Shown piece after piece: positions 1 to 8,763 of a stretch of 64,000 nucleotides of DNA. The stretch comes from Duganella levis (GTDB lineage Bacteria > Pseudomonadota > Gammaproteobacteria > Burkholderiales > Burkholderiaceae_D). The stretch is from positions 62,001 through 126,000 of the forward strand of contig NZ_WWCT01000018.1 of the NCBI RefSeq assembly GCF_009857605.1, given 5' to 3'. The translations under genes and the position numbers were made by a program. How positions within the stretch are numbered: position 1 is the first letter of the stretch; each line of letters begins with the position of its first letter. The notes below the pieces were generated by a model, which was not told where the DNA came from, made no database searches, and was given only the letters and a program-made list of their open reading frames with translations.

Positions 1-82
1 CGGTCCGGACGGCGGTCGCGGCTTTGGCTATAACGCACCCTTGCCTAAAACCCCACCTGGTCCGGACGCCTACGATTTATGA
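1..82 (+). CDS. C-terminal end of an unknown protein, cut by the window edge
   Basis: Reading from base 2, an open frame runs 26 codons to a TGA at 80-82. It encodes a Gly/Pro-rich tail with two Gly-Pro-Asp repeats. The TGA overlaps the ATG of the next gene (ATGA at 79-82), the usual sign of translational coupling, so the frame is probably the real end of an upstream cistron. The product cannot be named from this tail. Confidence 0.55.
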   Translation, partial: GPDGGRGFGYNAPLPKTPPGPDAYDL

Positions 83-687
83 TCATGCACACACCCCATC
101 TTCGACGCCTGATCGGGCTGGCAGCGTTGGCGCTGCTGGCGGCATGCAAACCGCAACCGGAAACGCCCGCGCCCACGAAAGCGGCATTTGTCAACGTGCC
201 GCCCTATGCGGCGCAGATCACCTTGCAGGACCTGATGAATCAAATCGTCGATCCGGAAGCCGACGTAATCTGGAACGCCACCGGTTCCATCGCCACCAAG
301 AAAGGCATCGTCGAGAATTACCCGAGAACGGATGCAGATTGGGAAGCGCAGCGCCGGGCCGTATTGCGTCTGCTGGAAGCCAGCAACTTGCTGTTGATAC
401 CTGATCGCAAAGTGGCCGATACACCGTTTGAATCGGCCGGCCCCGGTGTCTACAGTTCGGCTGAAGTCCAGCATCAAATCGACACGCGCCGCGCCGTCTT
501 CAACAGCATGGCCCTGAACCTGCGCGGCGCGGCGCAAGAACTGCTCAAAGCCACGGACACGCGCAATGTGAAGACCTTATTGGAATTGGGCGATGCCCTG
601 GACAAGGCATGTGAAAGTTGCCACAAAACGTTTTGGTACCCAGATGAAAAAGTCCCGTACCCGCCGTTGAAGCCACCTTCGCCGTAA
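79..687 (+). CDS. Lipoprotein with one c-type haem motif
   Basis: A 202-residue protein with an N-terminal lipoprotein signal (ALLAAC lipobox, Cys about residue 23) and near the C-terminus a CESCH motif (Cys178, Cys181, His182) for covalent haem attachment, followed by a Pro-rich tail. The long helical body with CxxCH close to the end resembles cytochrome c'-like proteins. It would be an outer- or inner-membrane-anchored periplasmic protein. It starts in an ATGA overlap with the preceding partial gene, so the two probably form one operon. A second ATG at 85 is a possible alternative start. The electron-transfer partner is unknown. Confidence 0.75.
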   Translation: MIMHTPHLRRLIGLAALALLAACKPQPETPAPTKAAFVNVPPYAAQITLQDLMNQIVDPEADVIWNATGSIATKKGIVENYPRTDADWEAQRRAVLRLLEASNLLLIPDRKVADTPFESAGPGVYSSAEVQHQIDTRRAVFNSMALNLRGAAQELLKATDTRNVKTLLELGDALDKACESCHKTFWYPDEKVPYPPLKPPSP

Positions 688-1513
688 GGCCTTTACGCAT
701 TGGTTCTGTGAAGTCTTCCATCTTCGCTTTGCATCAACTCGGTCTACATTACAGCGTAGGACGCTCCGCAGAATTCTCTTTGAACGCCAACGTTCCGGAT
801 ATAATCCTCTTCGCTGGGGAGACCGACGTTATGGTTGCTGATGAGCAGATCCAAAGAGTGGTGAGCGACTACATCTTCGATCACGATGCGGCACTTTACA
901 GCATCGATCTGGGCATTGATCGAAGCGTTGCAATATCGCCGTAGCTTTGGGTGGCCTGTGCAAGGCGAGCATAAATTTCGGCCTTGGTTTTTCCGGCGAA
1001 ATCACCTTCATTTCGGGCTTGGGGTATCTCATTTTCCAGCTGCCGCTGGCACAACGCGTCAAATACTTTAGGCGTCATGCAGCCACTTAATCTTATCCTA
1101 CATTGTTAGCGGCGGCCCTCGCAGCATTCGACTCTACCCCTCGCGCTTCGTCCGTTCTAGCCCGTCCAAGCTGCTGCAAAGCTAGCTCCCCGACGTTAGA
1201 CTTCACTTTGTTTTCTTTACTACGACGAATGGCACTTGCTCGGTGCGCTAGAAGTCGGTTCCGAAGCCACGATAGCTCTCTGGCCGCCGGATGGCGCGAC
1301 CGGCATGTGAAATTGGAGTGAGCCAAACAACGGCAGGTCTCGGAATTATTTCCACCGACGAATGATGGTTGCAAACGTCCCGCATCATGTTGAGGATGCA
1401 GACAGCAAGGCTCGTCATTCCTAGTTGCAAGATATAATATAGAGCTTATAATGCGATTTTACTAATTTCATGTACTGCCGCGTCAGAAGTTCGCAGGCAT
1501 ACGAGGGCTCATC
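688..1513. other. Long region without a convincing gene; AT-richer, probably decayed DNA
   Basis: About 825 bases hold only short open frames on both strands. One plus-strand frame (708-944) and one minus-strand frame (896-1078) have plausible amino-acid composition, but neither is recognisable, they overlap in opposite directions, and the minus-strand reading would need a frame change near 960 to continue. A consensus -10 (TATAAT, 800-805) followed by GGGGAG at 816-821 and an ATG at 831 leads only into a 37-codon frame. I read the block as remnants at the edge of an inserted segment. Confidence 0.4.
1425..1452 (+). promoter_or_regulatory. Promoter of the three-gene island operon
   Basis: TTGCAA at 1425-1430 and TATAAT at 1447-1452 are separated by 16 bases, a good sigma-70-type match. 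A second TATAAT at 1433-1438 lies between them. Transcription would start near 1459, giving a leader of about 55 bases before the GTG at 1514, which has GAGG (1503-1506) seven bases upstream. Confidence 0.6.
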
Positions 1514-2530
1514 GTGACAATAACTCTGACCAATATCCAACGCATTGCCGAATTATTGAGATTTTCTACAAGTAAGCAGGTCGTGGAAAACTTTCTCCGT
1601 TCGAAGGACTTACCGACCTCATCCACTAGCTGGGACGATTTCATTGAAAGGCGCATCGTCGCACCGGTAGAAAACGAAGAAATTGGCGTTGAGGAGTTTG
1701 CGGAGCTACTCGCTTCAGTCGAGGAGTGCGGGAAGCAACACGTTTATCTGTATCAATGCGACGCCACCATAGCGCAACAATTGCTTGATGAGTCGAGGAT
1801 AAAACGCGACGTACAACGCGCAGGACTGGATAACTTGCTCGGTGCCCCGCTCGCACTTGACACGCCCCCCACGCCTACGATAGTCGACGTCCGCTGGGAA
1901 ATGGCGAAGGTGCCATTGAACCTGACTCTGAAGGAGGTCTACACGCATGAGGCCTACCGCCTGTTAGGGGCTCCAGTGATAGCGAACGACCAAATAACTA
2001 AGACTTGGCGTATCATTAGAACGCGAGCAGTGAACGTTGCAAAGCTGCATCGAGACGGTCTGCTAGAGATTAGAATTGACTCAGTTAGCGACGCGTCCTA
2101 CCAAGTTCAGCGGGAGCGTTTTATACAAGCGCTTGGCGAAGTCATTCCCGTGCATAAATTTGGCCCAATTAATTTTGCAAAGGCGAAGGCCAAGCTCAGT
2201 ACCGATAAGCAGGCACTTACCAAGATAATCCGGTTCGCCGATACTATTTTAAAAAATGAAAACGGCACTATATTTAAAGTATCAAGTGGATCAAGTGAGG
2301 ATGACCTTGCAGAGGACGATGGCGCACTCGCAGGTGAGGACAGCTTCCTCAAACACAATGGTGCTTACGCAGAAGGGCAAAATTTTTCTTTCCGCGCGGT
2401 GCAGGGCTTACTTAGCAAAGAGATCAAGATACTTATGTCGGGCGATCCGAACGAGTATGGAGTGATTGCCCACTGTAGCGAAGACGATTACAACTATGTC
2501 CTCAGTGAACTTAGAAAACTTAATGTCTGA
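1514..2530 (+). CDS. Unrecognised protein, first gene of the island operon
   Basis: A 338-residue soluble protein with a GTG start set by GAGG seven bases upstream. No signal peptide or membrane segment is visible. The N-terminal 90 residues look helical. The middle (about 115-215) is mixed alpha/beta, and an acidic Ser/Asp/Glu/Gly-rich linker near residue 258-275 separates a last domain of about 60 residues. I recognise no catalytic motif or family. Codons are rich in A/T at third positions, unlike the flanking housekeeping genes. The end overlaps the second gene by 8 bases, so the products are probably made together. A sensor or regulatory partner of the hydrolase encoded third is conceivable but is inference only. 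Confidence 0.75.
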   Translation: MTITLTNIQRIAELLRFSTSKQVVENFLRSKDLPTSSTSWDDFIERRIVAPVENEEIGVEEFAELLASVEECGKQHVYLYQCDATIAQQLLDESRIKRDVQRAGLDNLLGAPLALDTPPTPTIVDVRWEMAKVPLNLTLKEVYTHEAYRLLGAPVIANDQITKTWRIIRTRAVNVAKLHRDGLLEIRIDSVSDASYQVQRERFIQALGEVIPVHKFGPINFAKAKAKLSTDKQALTKIIRFADTILKNENGTIFKVSSGSSEDDLAEDDGALAGEDSFLKHNGAYAEGQNFSFRAVQGLLSKEIKILMSGDPNEYGVIAHCSEDDYNYVLSELRKLNV

Positions 2531-2876
2531 GTTCCCCGCTCAAAAGGGGGCGATAGCTGAACTAGTTTCCTATTTTGAAACAGCAGCTAAGGGTAGTGCT
2601 CGCCCCAAGCTTTATGACTTCAACCGAATCTCAGCGATTGCAAACTTGCCGCCAGACCGACATCTGGTGTTGTTACTGCATCGCCTTGTACAAAGCGGGC
2701 TTCTAGAGCAATTTATTCGTGTCGAATATAACTTCGCGGGAATTGGCGATTTCCCGACTATTGAAGACGTGCCGGATGAGATCTATGATGCGAGGTCGAA
2801 TGCGACTGTAGTCATCACACCCGACAAACTGCGCTTGTACTACAGGCTGTACCCACGAGTAGCTCATGCAAGCTAA
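2523..2876 (+). CDS. Unrecognised small protein, second gene of the island operon
   Basis: A 117-residue protein. The ATG at 2523 lies inside the end of the preceding gene (8-base overlap), fitting coupled translation; an upstream ATG at 2496 would give a longer overlap. The sequence from about residue 25 to 70 reads like a winged-helix or similar helical bundle, followed by a short beta-rich end with a Tyr/Arg-rich close (RLYYRLYPR). No known family is recognised. Its end overlaps the hydrolase gene by 11 bases. The constant, tight overlaps suggest the three proteins act in one pathway or complex. Confidence 0.7.
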   Translation: MSEFPAQKGAIAELVSYFETAAKGSARPKLYDFNRISAIANLPPDRHLVLLLHRLVQSGLLEQFIRVEYNFAGIGDFPTIEDVPDEIYDARSNATVVITPDKLRLYYRLYPRVAHAS

Positions 2877-3762
2877 GCAGGTTGCTGAATCGCTCATTGC
2901 TGATTTGCGCGAAGTCAAAGAAGCACACCGCATGGATTACACGCGGCGAAAAATTGCGACCATTGAGGACGCTGATGAAAGAGCTCTTGCTACAGCAATT
3001 TTTTTAGCCACCCAACTCGCAGTAGGAATACCTGAAAAGCCACTACACTTAGTTATATTAATCCATGGAATCCGTACACGCGGTACCTGGCAAGATCGTG
3101 TTGCCTCATGGTTGAAAAAAAATGAGGGAGTGAAGCCTGTGATTGTTGGCTTCGATTATTTCGACATTTTCAGCTTTTGGTTCCCGCGCTTATTCCGTGA
3201 AGGCGCAATCGAGGAAGTTGAACGCAAAATTCGCGCCGCGCAGATGGATAATAAGGGCGCAATTATATCGGTGATTGCTCATAGTTTCGGTACCTATGTT
3301 TTATCCCAAATACTTTCCCGTCGTCCGGACCTTCAGCTTCACAGGGTGCTGCTATGCGGCGCCATCGTCTCAACGAAGTTCCCATGGGATAACTTAAGAA
3401 GCTACCCTACCGAAGGTGTATTGAATGATGTTGGCACTCGAGATGTCCTGCCTGCAGTAGCGCGTACCGTTAGCTGGGGCTATGGCAACAGCGGTACGTT
3501 CGGATTCCGCAGTCCAAAAGTAGAAGATCGCTATTTTAATTTTACGCATAGTGATTTCTTCACCGACGATCATATTCAGACCTATTGGGTTCCATATATC
3601 GTAGATGGCAAAATTGTAGAGTCTGCTTGGACAGTCGACCGACCAACACCGCCTTGGTGGCTTTCTGTTTTACATATTTTGCCGATGAAGTCCGTAATCA
3701 TGCCCTCTATCATTTTAGGTATTGGATATGCAGCAATGAGCCTTTGGAAAATTTGCTCGTAG
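2866..3762 (+). CDS. Alpha/beta hydrolase with C-terminal membrane anchor
   Basis: A 298-residue protein. An LIHGIRTRG segment (His67-Gly68, oxyanion region) and an AHSFG nucleophile elbow (Ser140) mark a serine hydrolase of the alpha/beta fold. Asp188 or Asp193 and His228 (in FTHSDFF) are candidates for the rest of the triad. Residues about 273-294 form one hydrophobic helix, so the enzyme would be anchored in the cytoplasmic membrane by its C-terminus; no signal peptide is present. It is the third gene of an overlapping AT-rich operon next to an integrase remnant. A lipase or esterase effector acting at the membrane is an attractive inference, but the substrate is unknown. Confidence 0.8.
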   Translation: MQAKQVAESLIADLREVKEAHRMDYTRRKIATIEDADERALATAIFLATQLAVGIPEKPLHLVILIHGIRTRGTWQDRVASWLKKNEGVKPVIVGFDYFDIFSFWFPRLFREGAIEEVERKIRAAQMDNKGAIISVIAHSFGTYVLSQILSRRPDLQLHRVLLCGAIVSTKFPWDNLRSYPTEGVLNDVGTRDVLPAVARTVSWGYGNSGTFGFRSPKVEDRYFNFTHSDFFTDDHIQTYWVPYIVDGKIVESAWTVDRPTPPWWLSVLHILPMKSVIMPSIILGIGYAAMSLWKICS

Positions 3763-3839
3763 GCGATTAGTTCAGACTGCTGACAGCACTAAATCGTTTA
3801 GCGGGCGAGCGACTCGAGTCACTCTCTTAAGAGCTTGAG

Positions 3840-4248
3840 CTAAAGCCCTCCGCTCTTGTCATATGTGTGTAAAAAGTACATGCCAACCACGACGCTCTTC
3901 AGGTGCCCCCAAGATCGCTTCGGCGATTTCCTCAATGCAGCCGAACGAAGCTGGCAACGTGCGCAAAATTCGGTGCAGGTCGTGAGGCGACCAATGACTC
4001 ACAGGCAACCGAGGGCGGATCTCCTGGTCCCTTGATTCGCTATACGGCTGAGATTTCCAGACCGTGGTTTGAATGACGTTCTGATCGATGCTGTCCGTCT
4101 TCTTCTGGATTAGGGAAAAGTGCCCCCGCCCGAAGGGCTCTTGCCGCTTGCGAATAAATTGCTTGGGGCCGCCGATTAAACGCACACGTTCATCAATCCC
4201 GTTTTCATTACGCGTATTTTCGTCTTGGACCTCGGTATCGGCCATCAC
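3840..4248 (-). pseudogene. Tyrosine recombinase (integrase) remnant, frameshifted
   Basis: The reading frame from 4248 carries the integrase C-terminal signature SHWSPHDL followed by HRILRTL, where functional relatives have an Arg (HDLRR). After AEAILG the frame slips. In the neighbouring frame the sequence continues as GHLKSVVVGMYFLHTYDKS, the conserved LGH box and active-site Tyr region, before a TAG at 3840-3842. The catalytic core and N-terminal half are missing. The loss of the HDLRR Arg, the frameshift and the truncation show that this is a dead integrase. Its position supports the view that the AT-rich genes at 1514-3762 arrived on a mobile element. Confidence 0.8.
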
Positions 4249-4548
4249 CGGCCATCCATTCAGCAGTTACCTCGTCGCCCGTATGGCTACAATCTCAGCC
4301 CGCCCAAAAAAACTGGACATTCATAATTCCCACGTTGGCAGAGAATAGCTCTCATGAGCCTCATCGGTATTCTGGATCTCCTACTGTAACTACTCTTCGA
4401 TACTCATTTAGATTGCCCCTGTTTACTTCAATGAGGAGGCAGCGCGATTTCACCAGTAGCGCGGCCGAAAGCGGTAGAATGACGGGTTACGCACGGGGGC
4501 GTTTGTGCTCCCGCAAAACCAGCCTTACCGCACTGCCGAAAAGAACCA
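4249..4548. other. Intergenic region upstream of mutS
   Basis: Three hundred bases join the integrase remnant to mutS. Base composition shifts from AT-rich to GC-rich across it, so the island boundary probably lies here. I looked for a tRNA gene or a repeated attachment site and saw none. A possible -10 (TAGAAT, 4475-4480) sits 68 bases before the mutS ATG without a good -35. Confidence 0.4.
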
Positions 4549-7230
4549 ATGACCACCGTCCCGAACGAAATCAACGCCGCCGCCGTCAAGAACAGTCCTA
4601 CCGAAAAGCTCACGCCGATGATGCAGCAGTACATGGGCATCAAGAACCAGCATCCCGACATGCTGGTGTTTTATCGCATGGGCGATTTCTATGAACTGTT
4701 CCATGAAGACGCGGAAAAGGCGTCGCGCATTCTCGGCATTACGCTGACTGCGCGCGGTTCGTCGGGCGGCCAGCCGATCAAGATGTGCGGCGTGCCGTTC
4801 CACTCGCTGGAAGGCTATCTGGCCAAGCTGGTCAAGATCGGCGAATCGTGCGCCATCTGCGAACAGATCGGCGATCCGGCCACCAGCAAAGGCCCGGTCG
4901 AGCGCAAGGTGATGCGCGTGGTTACCCCAGGCACGCTGACCGATGCCGATCTGCTGCCGGAAAAATCGGAACGCCCGCTGCTGGCACTGTGCATCATCAG
5001 CCAGCGCAAGGTGGCAACCGCCGGCCTGGCGTGGCTGTCGCTGGCCAGCGGCGCGCTGCGCCTGATGGAGTTCTCGGGCGACGCGCATACGGTCAACACC
5101 CGCATCCAGCAGGAGCTGGAACGCATCGCCCCGGCCGAGCTGCTGCGCGGCGATAACGGCGAGCTGTTTGAAGAGTACACCGCCTGCCACGTCAACCGCG
5201 TACCCGAGTGGCACTTCGACGTCGTCAGCGGCCACAAGGCGCTGCTGGATCAACTGGCTGTCGCCACGCTGACCGGCTTCGGCGCCGATGGCCTGGGCGC
5301 AGCATTCGGCGCCGCCGGCGCGCTGCTGCGTTACGCGCAGTCGACGCAAGGCCGCGGCCTGCAACACGTGCGCACGCTGACCACCGAAACGGAAAATGAA
5401 TTCATCGGCCTCGATGCCGCCACCCGCCGCAACCTGGAGCTGACCGAAACCATCCGTGGTCAGGAATCGCCGACACTGTTCTCGCTGCTGGACCACTGCC
5501 GCACGACCATGGGTTCGCGCCTGCTGCGCCACTGGCTGCACCACGCGCGCCGCGATCAGAACATGGCGCGCTCGCGTCACCAGGCCATCGCCGCGCTGGC
5601 GCAGGCCGACGCCACAGGTTCGCTGTCGCACACGCTGGCGCAGGTGCCGGATATCGAACGCATCACTACCCGCATCGCCCTGCTGTCGGCGCGTCCGCGC
5701 GACCTGGCCAGTTTGCGTGACGGCCTGATTCAGCTGCCGGCGCTGCGCCACGGCATGCAGCGCACGCTGACCGATACGCAAGGCCTGCTGGCCGCCATCC
5801 ACGCCGACCTGGCCACGCCGGAGTCCTGCCTCGATCTGCTGCAACGCGCCGTGATGCCGGAACCGGCGGTGATGGTGCGCGACGGCGGCGTCATCGCGCG
5901 CGGCTTCGATGCGGAGCTGGACGAGCTGCGCGGCCTGTCGGAAAACGCCGGCCAGTACCTGGTCGACCTGGAGACGCGCGAACGCGCCCGCACCGGCATC
6001 ACCAACCTGCGCGTGGAGTACAACAAGGTGCACGGCTTCTACATCGAAGTCACCAACGGCCAGGCCACCAAGGTGCCGGACGATTACCGCCGCCGCCAGA
6101 CGCTGAAGAACTGTGAGCGTTACATCACGCCGGAGCTGAAGGCGTTTGAAGACAAGGCGCTGTCGGCGCAGGACCGCGCACTGGCGCGCGAGAAGATGCT
6201 GTACGACCAGCTGCTGGGCGACCTGGCGCCCTTCATCGGCGTGCTGCAAACCATCGCCCGAGCGCTGGCGCAGCTGGACACGCTGACCGCCCTCACCGAC
6301 CACGCGCTGCGCCACAACTGGTGCGCACCGGAGCTGGTGGCCACGCCGTGCATCAACATCAAGGAAGGCCGCCATCCGGTGGTGGAGAACCAGATCGAAC
6401 GCTTCATCGCCAACGATTGCCGCTTCGTCGACGAACGCCGCCTGCTGCTGATTACCGGTCCTAACATGGGCGGTAAATCGACCTTCATGCGCCAGGTGGC
6501 GCTGATTACGCTGCTGGCCTACATGGGCAGCTACGTGCCGGCGCAAAGTGCCGTGATCGGCCCGATCGACCGCATCTTCACCCGCATCGGCGCCACCGAC
6601 GATCTGGCCGGCGGCCGTTCGACCTTCATGGTGGAGATGACCGAAGCCGCCGCGATTCTGAACGGCGCCACCGAGAACTCGCTGGTGCTGATGGATGAAA
6701 TCGGCCGCGGCACCTCGACCTTCGACGGCCTGGCGCTGGCGTGGGCGATTGCGCGCCACCTGATCGAGACCAGCCGCAGTTTCTCGCTGTTCGCCACCCA
6801 CTACTTCGAACTGACGCAGCTGCCGGACAGCCATCCAACCGCCAGCAACGTGCACCTGTCGGCGGTGGAGCACAAGGACACCATCGTGTTCCTGCACGCG
6901 GTGCAGGATGGCCCAGCCTCGCAGAGCTATGGTTTGCAAGTAGCGCAACTGGCCGGCGTGCCGCAGCCGGTGATCAAGGCCGCGCGCAAGCATCTGGCGC
7001 GACTGGAAGCACAGGCGCTGGACGCCACGCCGCAGCTGGACCTGTTTGCCGCGCCGTCGGTCGACGCCAATGACGAAGAAGTCGATGCGCCGGTCACGGC
7101 TGCCGCCAGCCCGGCGATGCGCGAACTGCTCGACGCGCTGGACGATCTGGACCCGGATGCGCTGACGCCGCGCGAAGCGCTGGATCGTCTGTACCAGCTG
7201 AAGCGCCTGACGGAGTCGGCGCAAGCATGA
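4549..7230 (+). CDS. mutS: DNA mismatch repair protein MutS
   Basis: An 893-residue protein of normal MutS length. The mismatch-reading Phe-X-Glu motif is present (MGDFYELF near residue 45). The ATPase domain has Walker A (GPNMGGKST, about 636-644), Walker B (LVLMDEIGRG, about 713-722) and the following STFDG signature. The C-terminal region ends in the usual helical dimerisation tail. It recognises mispaired or unpaired bases and recruits MutL. The next gene begins in an ATGA overlap. Loss of mutS by island insertion immediately upstream would give mutators, but the gene looks intact. Confidence 0.98.
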   Translation: MTTVPNEINAAAVKNSPTEKLTPMMQQYMGIKNQHPDMLVFYRMGDFYELFHEDAEKASRILGITLTARGSSGGQPIKMCGVPFHSLEGYLAKLVKIGESCAICEQIGDPATSKGPVERKVMRVVTPGTLTDADLLPEKSERPLLALCIISQRKVATAGLAWLSLASGALRLMEFSGDAHTVNTRIQQELERIAPAELLRGDNGELFEEYTACHVNRVPEWHFDVVSGHKALLDQLAVATLTGFGADGLGAAFGAAGALLRYAQSTQGRGLQHVRTLTTETENEFIGLDAATRRNLELTETIRGQESPTLFSLLDHCRTTMGSRLLRHWLHHARRDQNMARSRHQAIAALAQADATGSLSHTLAQVPDIERITTRIALLSARPRDLASLRDGLIQLPALRHGMQRTLTDTQGLLAAIHADLATPESCLDLLQRAVMPEPAVMVRDGGVIARGFDAELDELRGLSENAGQYLVDLETRERARTGITNLRVEYNKVHGFYIEVTNGQATKVPDDYRRRQTLKNCERYITPELKAFEDKALSAQDRALAREKMLYDQLLGDLAPFIGVLQTIARALAQLDTLTALTDHALRHNWCAPELVATPCINIKEGRHPVVENQIERFIANDCRFVDERRLLLITGPNMGGKSTFMRQVALITLLAYMGSYVPAQSAVIGPIDRIFTRIGATDDLAGGRSTFMVEMTEAAAILNGATENSLVLMDEIGRGTSTFDGLALAWAIARHLIETSRSFSLFATHYFELTQLPDSHPTASNVHLSAVEHKDTIVFLHAVQDGPASQSYGLQVAQLAGVPQPVIKAARKHLARLEAQALDATPQLDLFAAPSVDANDEEVDAPVTAAASPAMRELLDALDDLDPDALTPREALDRLYQLKRLTESAQA

Positions 7231-8207
7231 CGCCGCGCATGCGCCGCCGCACGCTGCCAACCGCCTTGATGGCGCTGGCGGTGATGGCGGCGCATGTAAC
7301 CTACGCCGCGCCGACATCGGCGCCGGCAGCGCCGCGCAACTTCGAATTCGGCGTCATCGGCCATCCCTTGCAGCACGGCCGCGACGAAGCGGCGCTCAAG
7401 CGCGCGATTGCCGAAGCGGCGCAAGCCAATCCGGCCTTCGTGGTCGCCACCGGCATCAAATCCATCACCGAGCCATGCAGCGACAAGCTGTACGCCCAGC
7501 GCCGCGACCTGCTGAACGAATCGTCGGCGCCGATGATCGTCTCGCTGGCCGGCAGCGACTGGAGCGCATGCCTCAATTCGGCCGGCCGCTCCAACGCCAT
7601 CGAACGCCTGAACCGCCTGCGCGAAGTGTTTTATGTCGATGCCGAATCGCTCGGTGCGCGCCGCCTGCAGGTAACGCGCTTGTCGGCCACCGCCAAGTTC
7701 CGCAGCTATGCCGAGAACTCGCACTGGGAATACGGCAAGGTGCTATTCGCTACCATCAACCTGCCGGCCAATAACAACCACTATCGTCCAGAAGCGGGCC
7801 GCAACAGCGAGTTCGAAGACCGCCTGGTGGCCAACCGCGCGTGGCTGCATCGGCTGTTCACGCTGGCCGAACGCGAGAAGATGCATGGCCTGGTGCTGTT
7901 CTCGGATGGCGATGCCGGCGTCACGGCGGAAGAAGGTTTTTCGCTGCTGTCCAGTTTCCGGACCAAGCAGGATGGCTTTGCCGAAGCGCGCAAACAGATT
8001 CGCAGCATGGCGGAAAAATACAAGGGAACGGTATTGCTGATTGATGCCCAGCCGGTAGCTCCGGGGGCGCATCCTGAACCGGCCATTCAATGGCGCGGCA
8101 ATGTGGGGCATGTGACCATGATTTTGGACTGGGCCGAAGTGCATGTAACGCCGGGCGCCGCCGCCCTGTTCTCCATCAAGGGCGGCGGCGCCGCGGCAAG
8201 CGACTAA
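7227..8207 (+). CDS. Secreted metallophosphoesterase-like protein, probably inactive
   Basis: A 326-residue protein with a signal peptide (cleavage after about residue 28, TYA-AP). The segment GIKSITEPCSDKLYAQRRDL and the later AGSDWSAC and LNRLREVFY segments match, as I remember them, the calcineurin-like phosphoesterases whose versions read GDIKSG..CSD and PGDNEWTDC. Here the metal-binding Asp of GD and the Asn of GDNEW are replaced. It would be a periplasmic or secreted pseudoenzyme, or an enzyme with changed chemistry. It overlaps the mutS stop codon by four bases, which suggests co-transcription, though a role in mismatch repair is unlikely. Confidence 0.65.
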   Translation: MTPRMRRRTLPTALMALAVMAAHVTYAAPTSAPAAPRNFEFGVIGHPLQHGRDEAALKRAIAEAAQANPAFVVATGIKSITEPCSDKLYAQRRDLLNESSAPMIVSLAGSDWSACLNSAGRSNAIERLNRLREVFYVDAESLGARRLQVTRLSATAKFRSYAENSHWEYGKVLFATINLPANNNHYRPEAGRNSEFEDRLVANRAWLHRLFTLAEREKMHGLVLFSDGDAGVTAEEGFSLLSSFRTKQDGFAEARKQIRSMAEKYKGTVLLIDAQPVAPGAHPEPAIQWRGNVGHVTMILDWAEVHVTPGAAALFSIKGGGAAASD

Positions 8208-8220
8208 GCTCTACAACCGA

Positions 8221-8763
8221 TTAGTGAATCGGGTGGATGGCGACGTGGTCGCCGTCTTCGCCTTCGTCGTCCTCGTCACCGTGGTGGTGGCCGTGAGCGC
8301 CGTGCACGTGACCGTGGGCGATTTCTTCGTCGGTGGCTTCGCGCACGTCAGCGACGTTCAGCGAGAAGCGCAGCGCCATACCGGCCAGCGGGTGATTGCC
8401 GTCCAGGACCACTTTGTCGTCAGCGATATCGGTCACGGTGAAGATCATGGCCTCATCGTCGCTGTCGCCGTCTGGCATGCCTTCAAACTGCATACCCACT
8501 TCCAGCGGCTCCGGCAGGCGGTTACGCGCCTCGACCTTTACCAGCGCTGCGTCGTAATCGCCGAACGCATCTTCCGGTTCGATCTGGATAATCGACGAGT
8601 AGCCGACTTCCTTGCCATCCAGTTCTTCTTCGATTTTCGGCAGGGTGTTCTCGTAGCCACCGTGCAGGTAAACCATAGGCTGACGGCCGTCTTCGATCAG
8701 ATTGTCCTGGGCATCGGACAGTTTATAGTTCACAGTCACGACTGTATTCTTGGCAATCTTCAT
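8221..8763 (-). CDS. slyD: FKBP-type peptidyl-prolyl isomerase SlyD
   Basis: A 180-residue protein. The FKBP core (MKIAKNTVVTVNYKL at the start, YLHGGYENTLP loop) is split by the usual insert-in-flap chaperone domain (about 70-130). The C-terminus is a His/Asp/Glu-rich metal-binding tail (AHGHVHGAHGHHH). It catalyses prolyl isomerisation and binds nickel and other metals in the cytosol. The start at 8763 has AGAAAGGA eight bases upstream; the earlier in-frame ATG at 8772 lies inside that ribosome-binding site and is rejected. It converges on the upstream phosphoesterase-like gene. Confidence 0.95.
   Translation of the reverse strand: MKIAKNTVVTVNYKLSDAQDNLIEDGRQPMVYLHGGYENTLPKIEEELDGKEVGYSSIIQIEPEDAFGDYDAALVKVEARNRLPEPLEVGMQFEGMPDGDSDDEAMIFTVTDIADDKVVLDGNHPLAGMALRFSLNVADVREATDEEIAHGHVHGAHGHHHGDEDDEGEDGDHVAIHPIH

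Noticed and set aside
4249..4548. Possible tRNA or attachment site next to the integrase remnant
   Set aside because: No cloverleaf or tRNA 3' end and no matching direct repeat at the other island edge could be seen.
4525..7317. A 930-codon open frame on the minus strand opposite mutS
   Set aside because: It is an antisense frame produced by strong GC bias at third positions of mutS. It is Gln/Arg/Ala/Val-rich with no recognisable domain.
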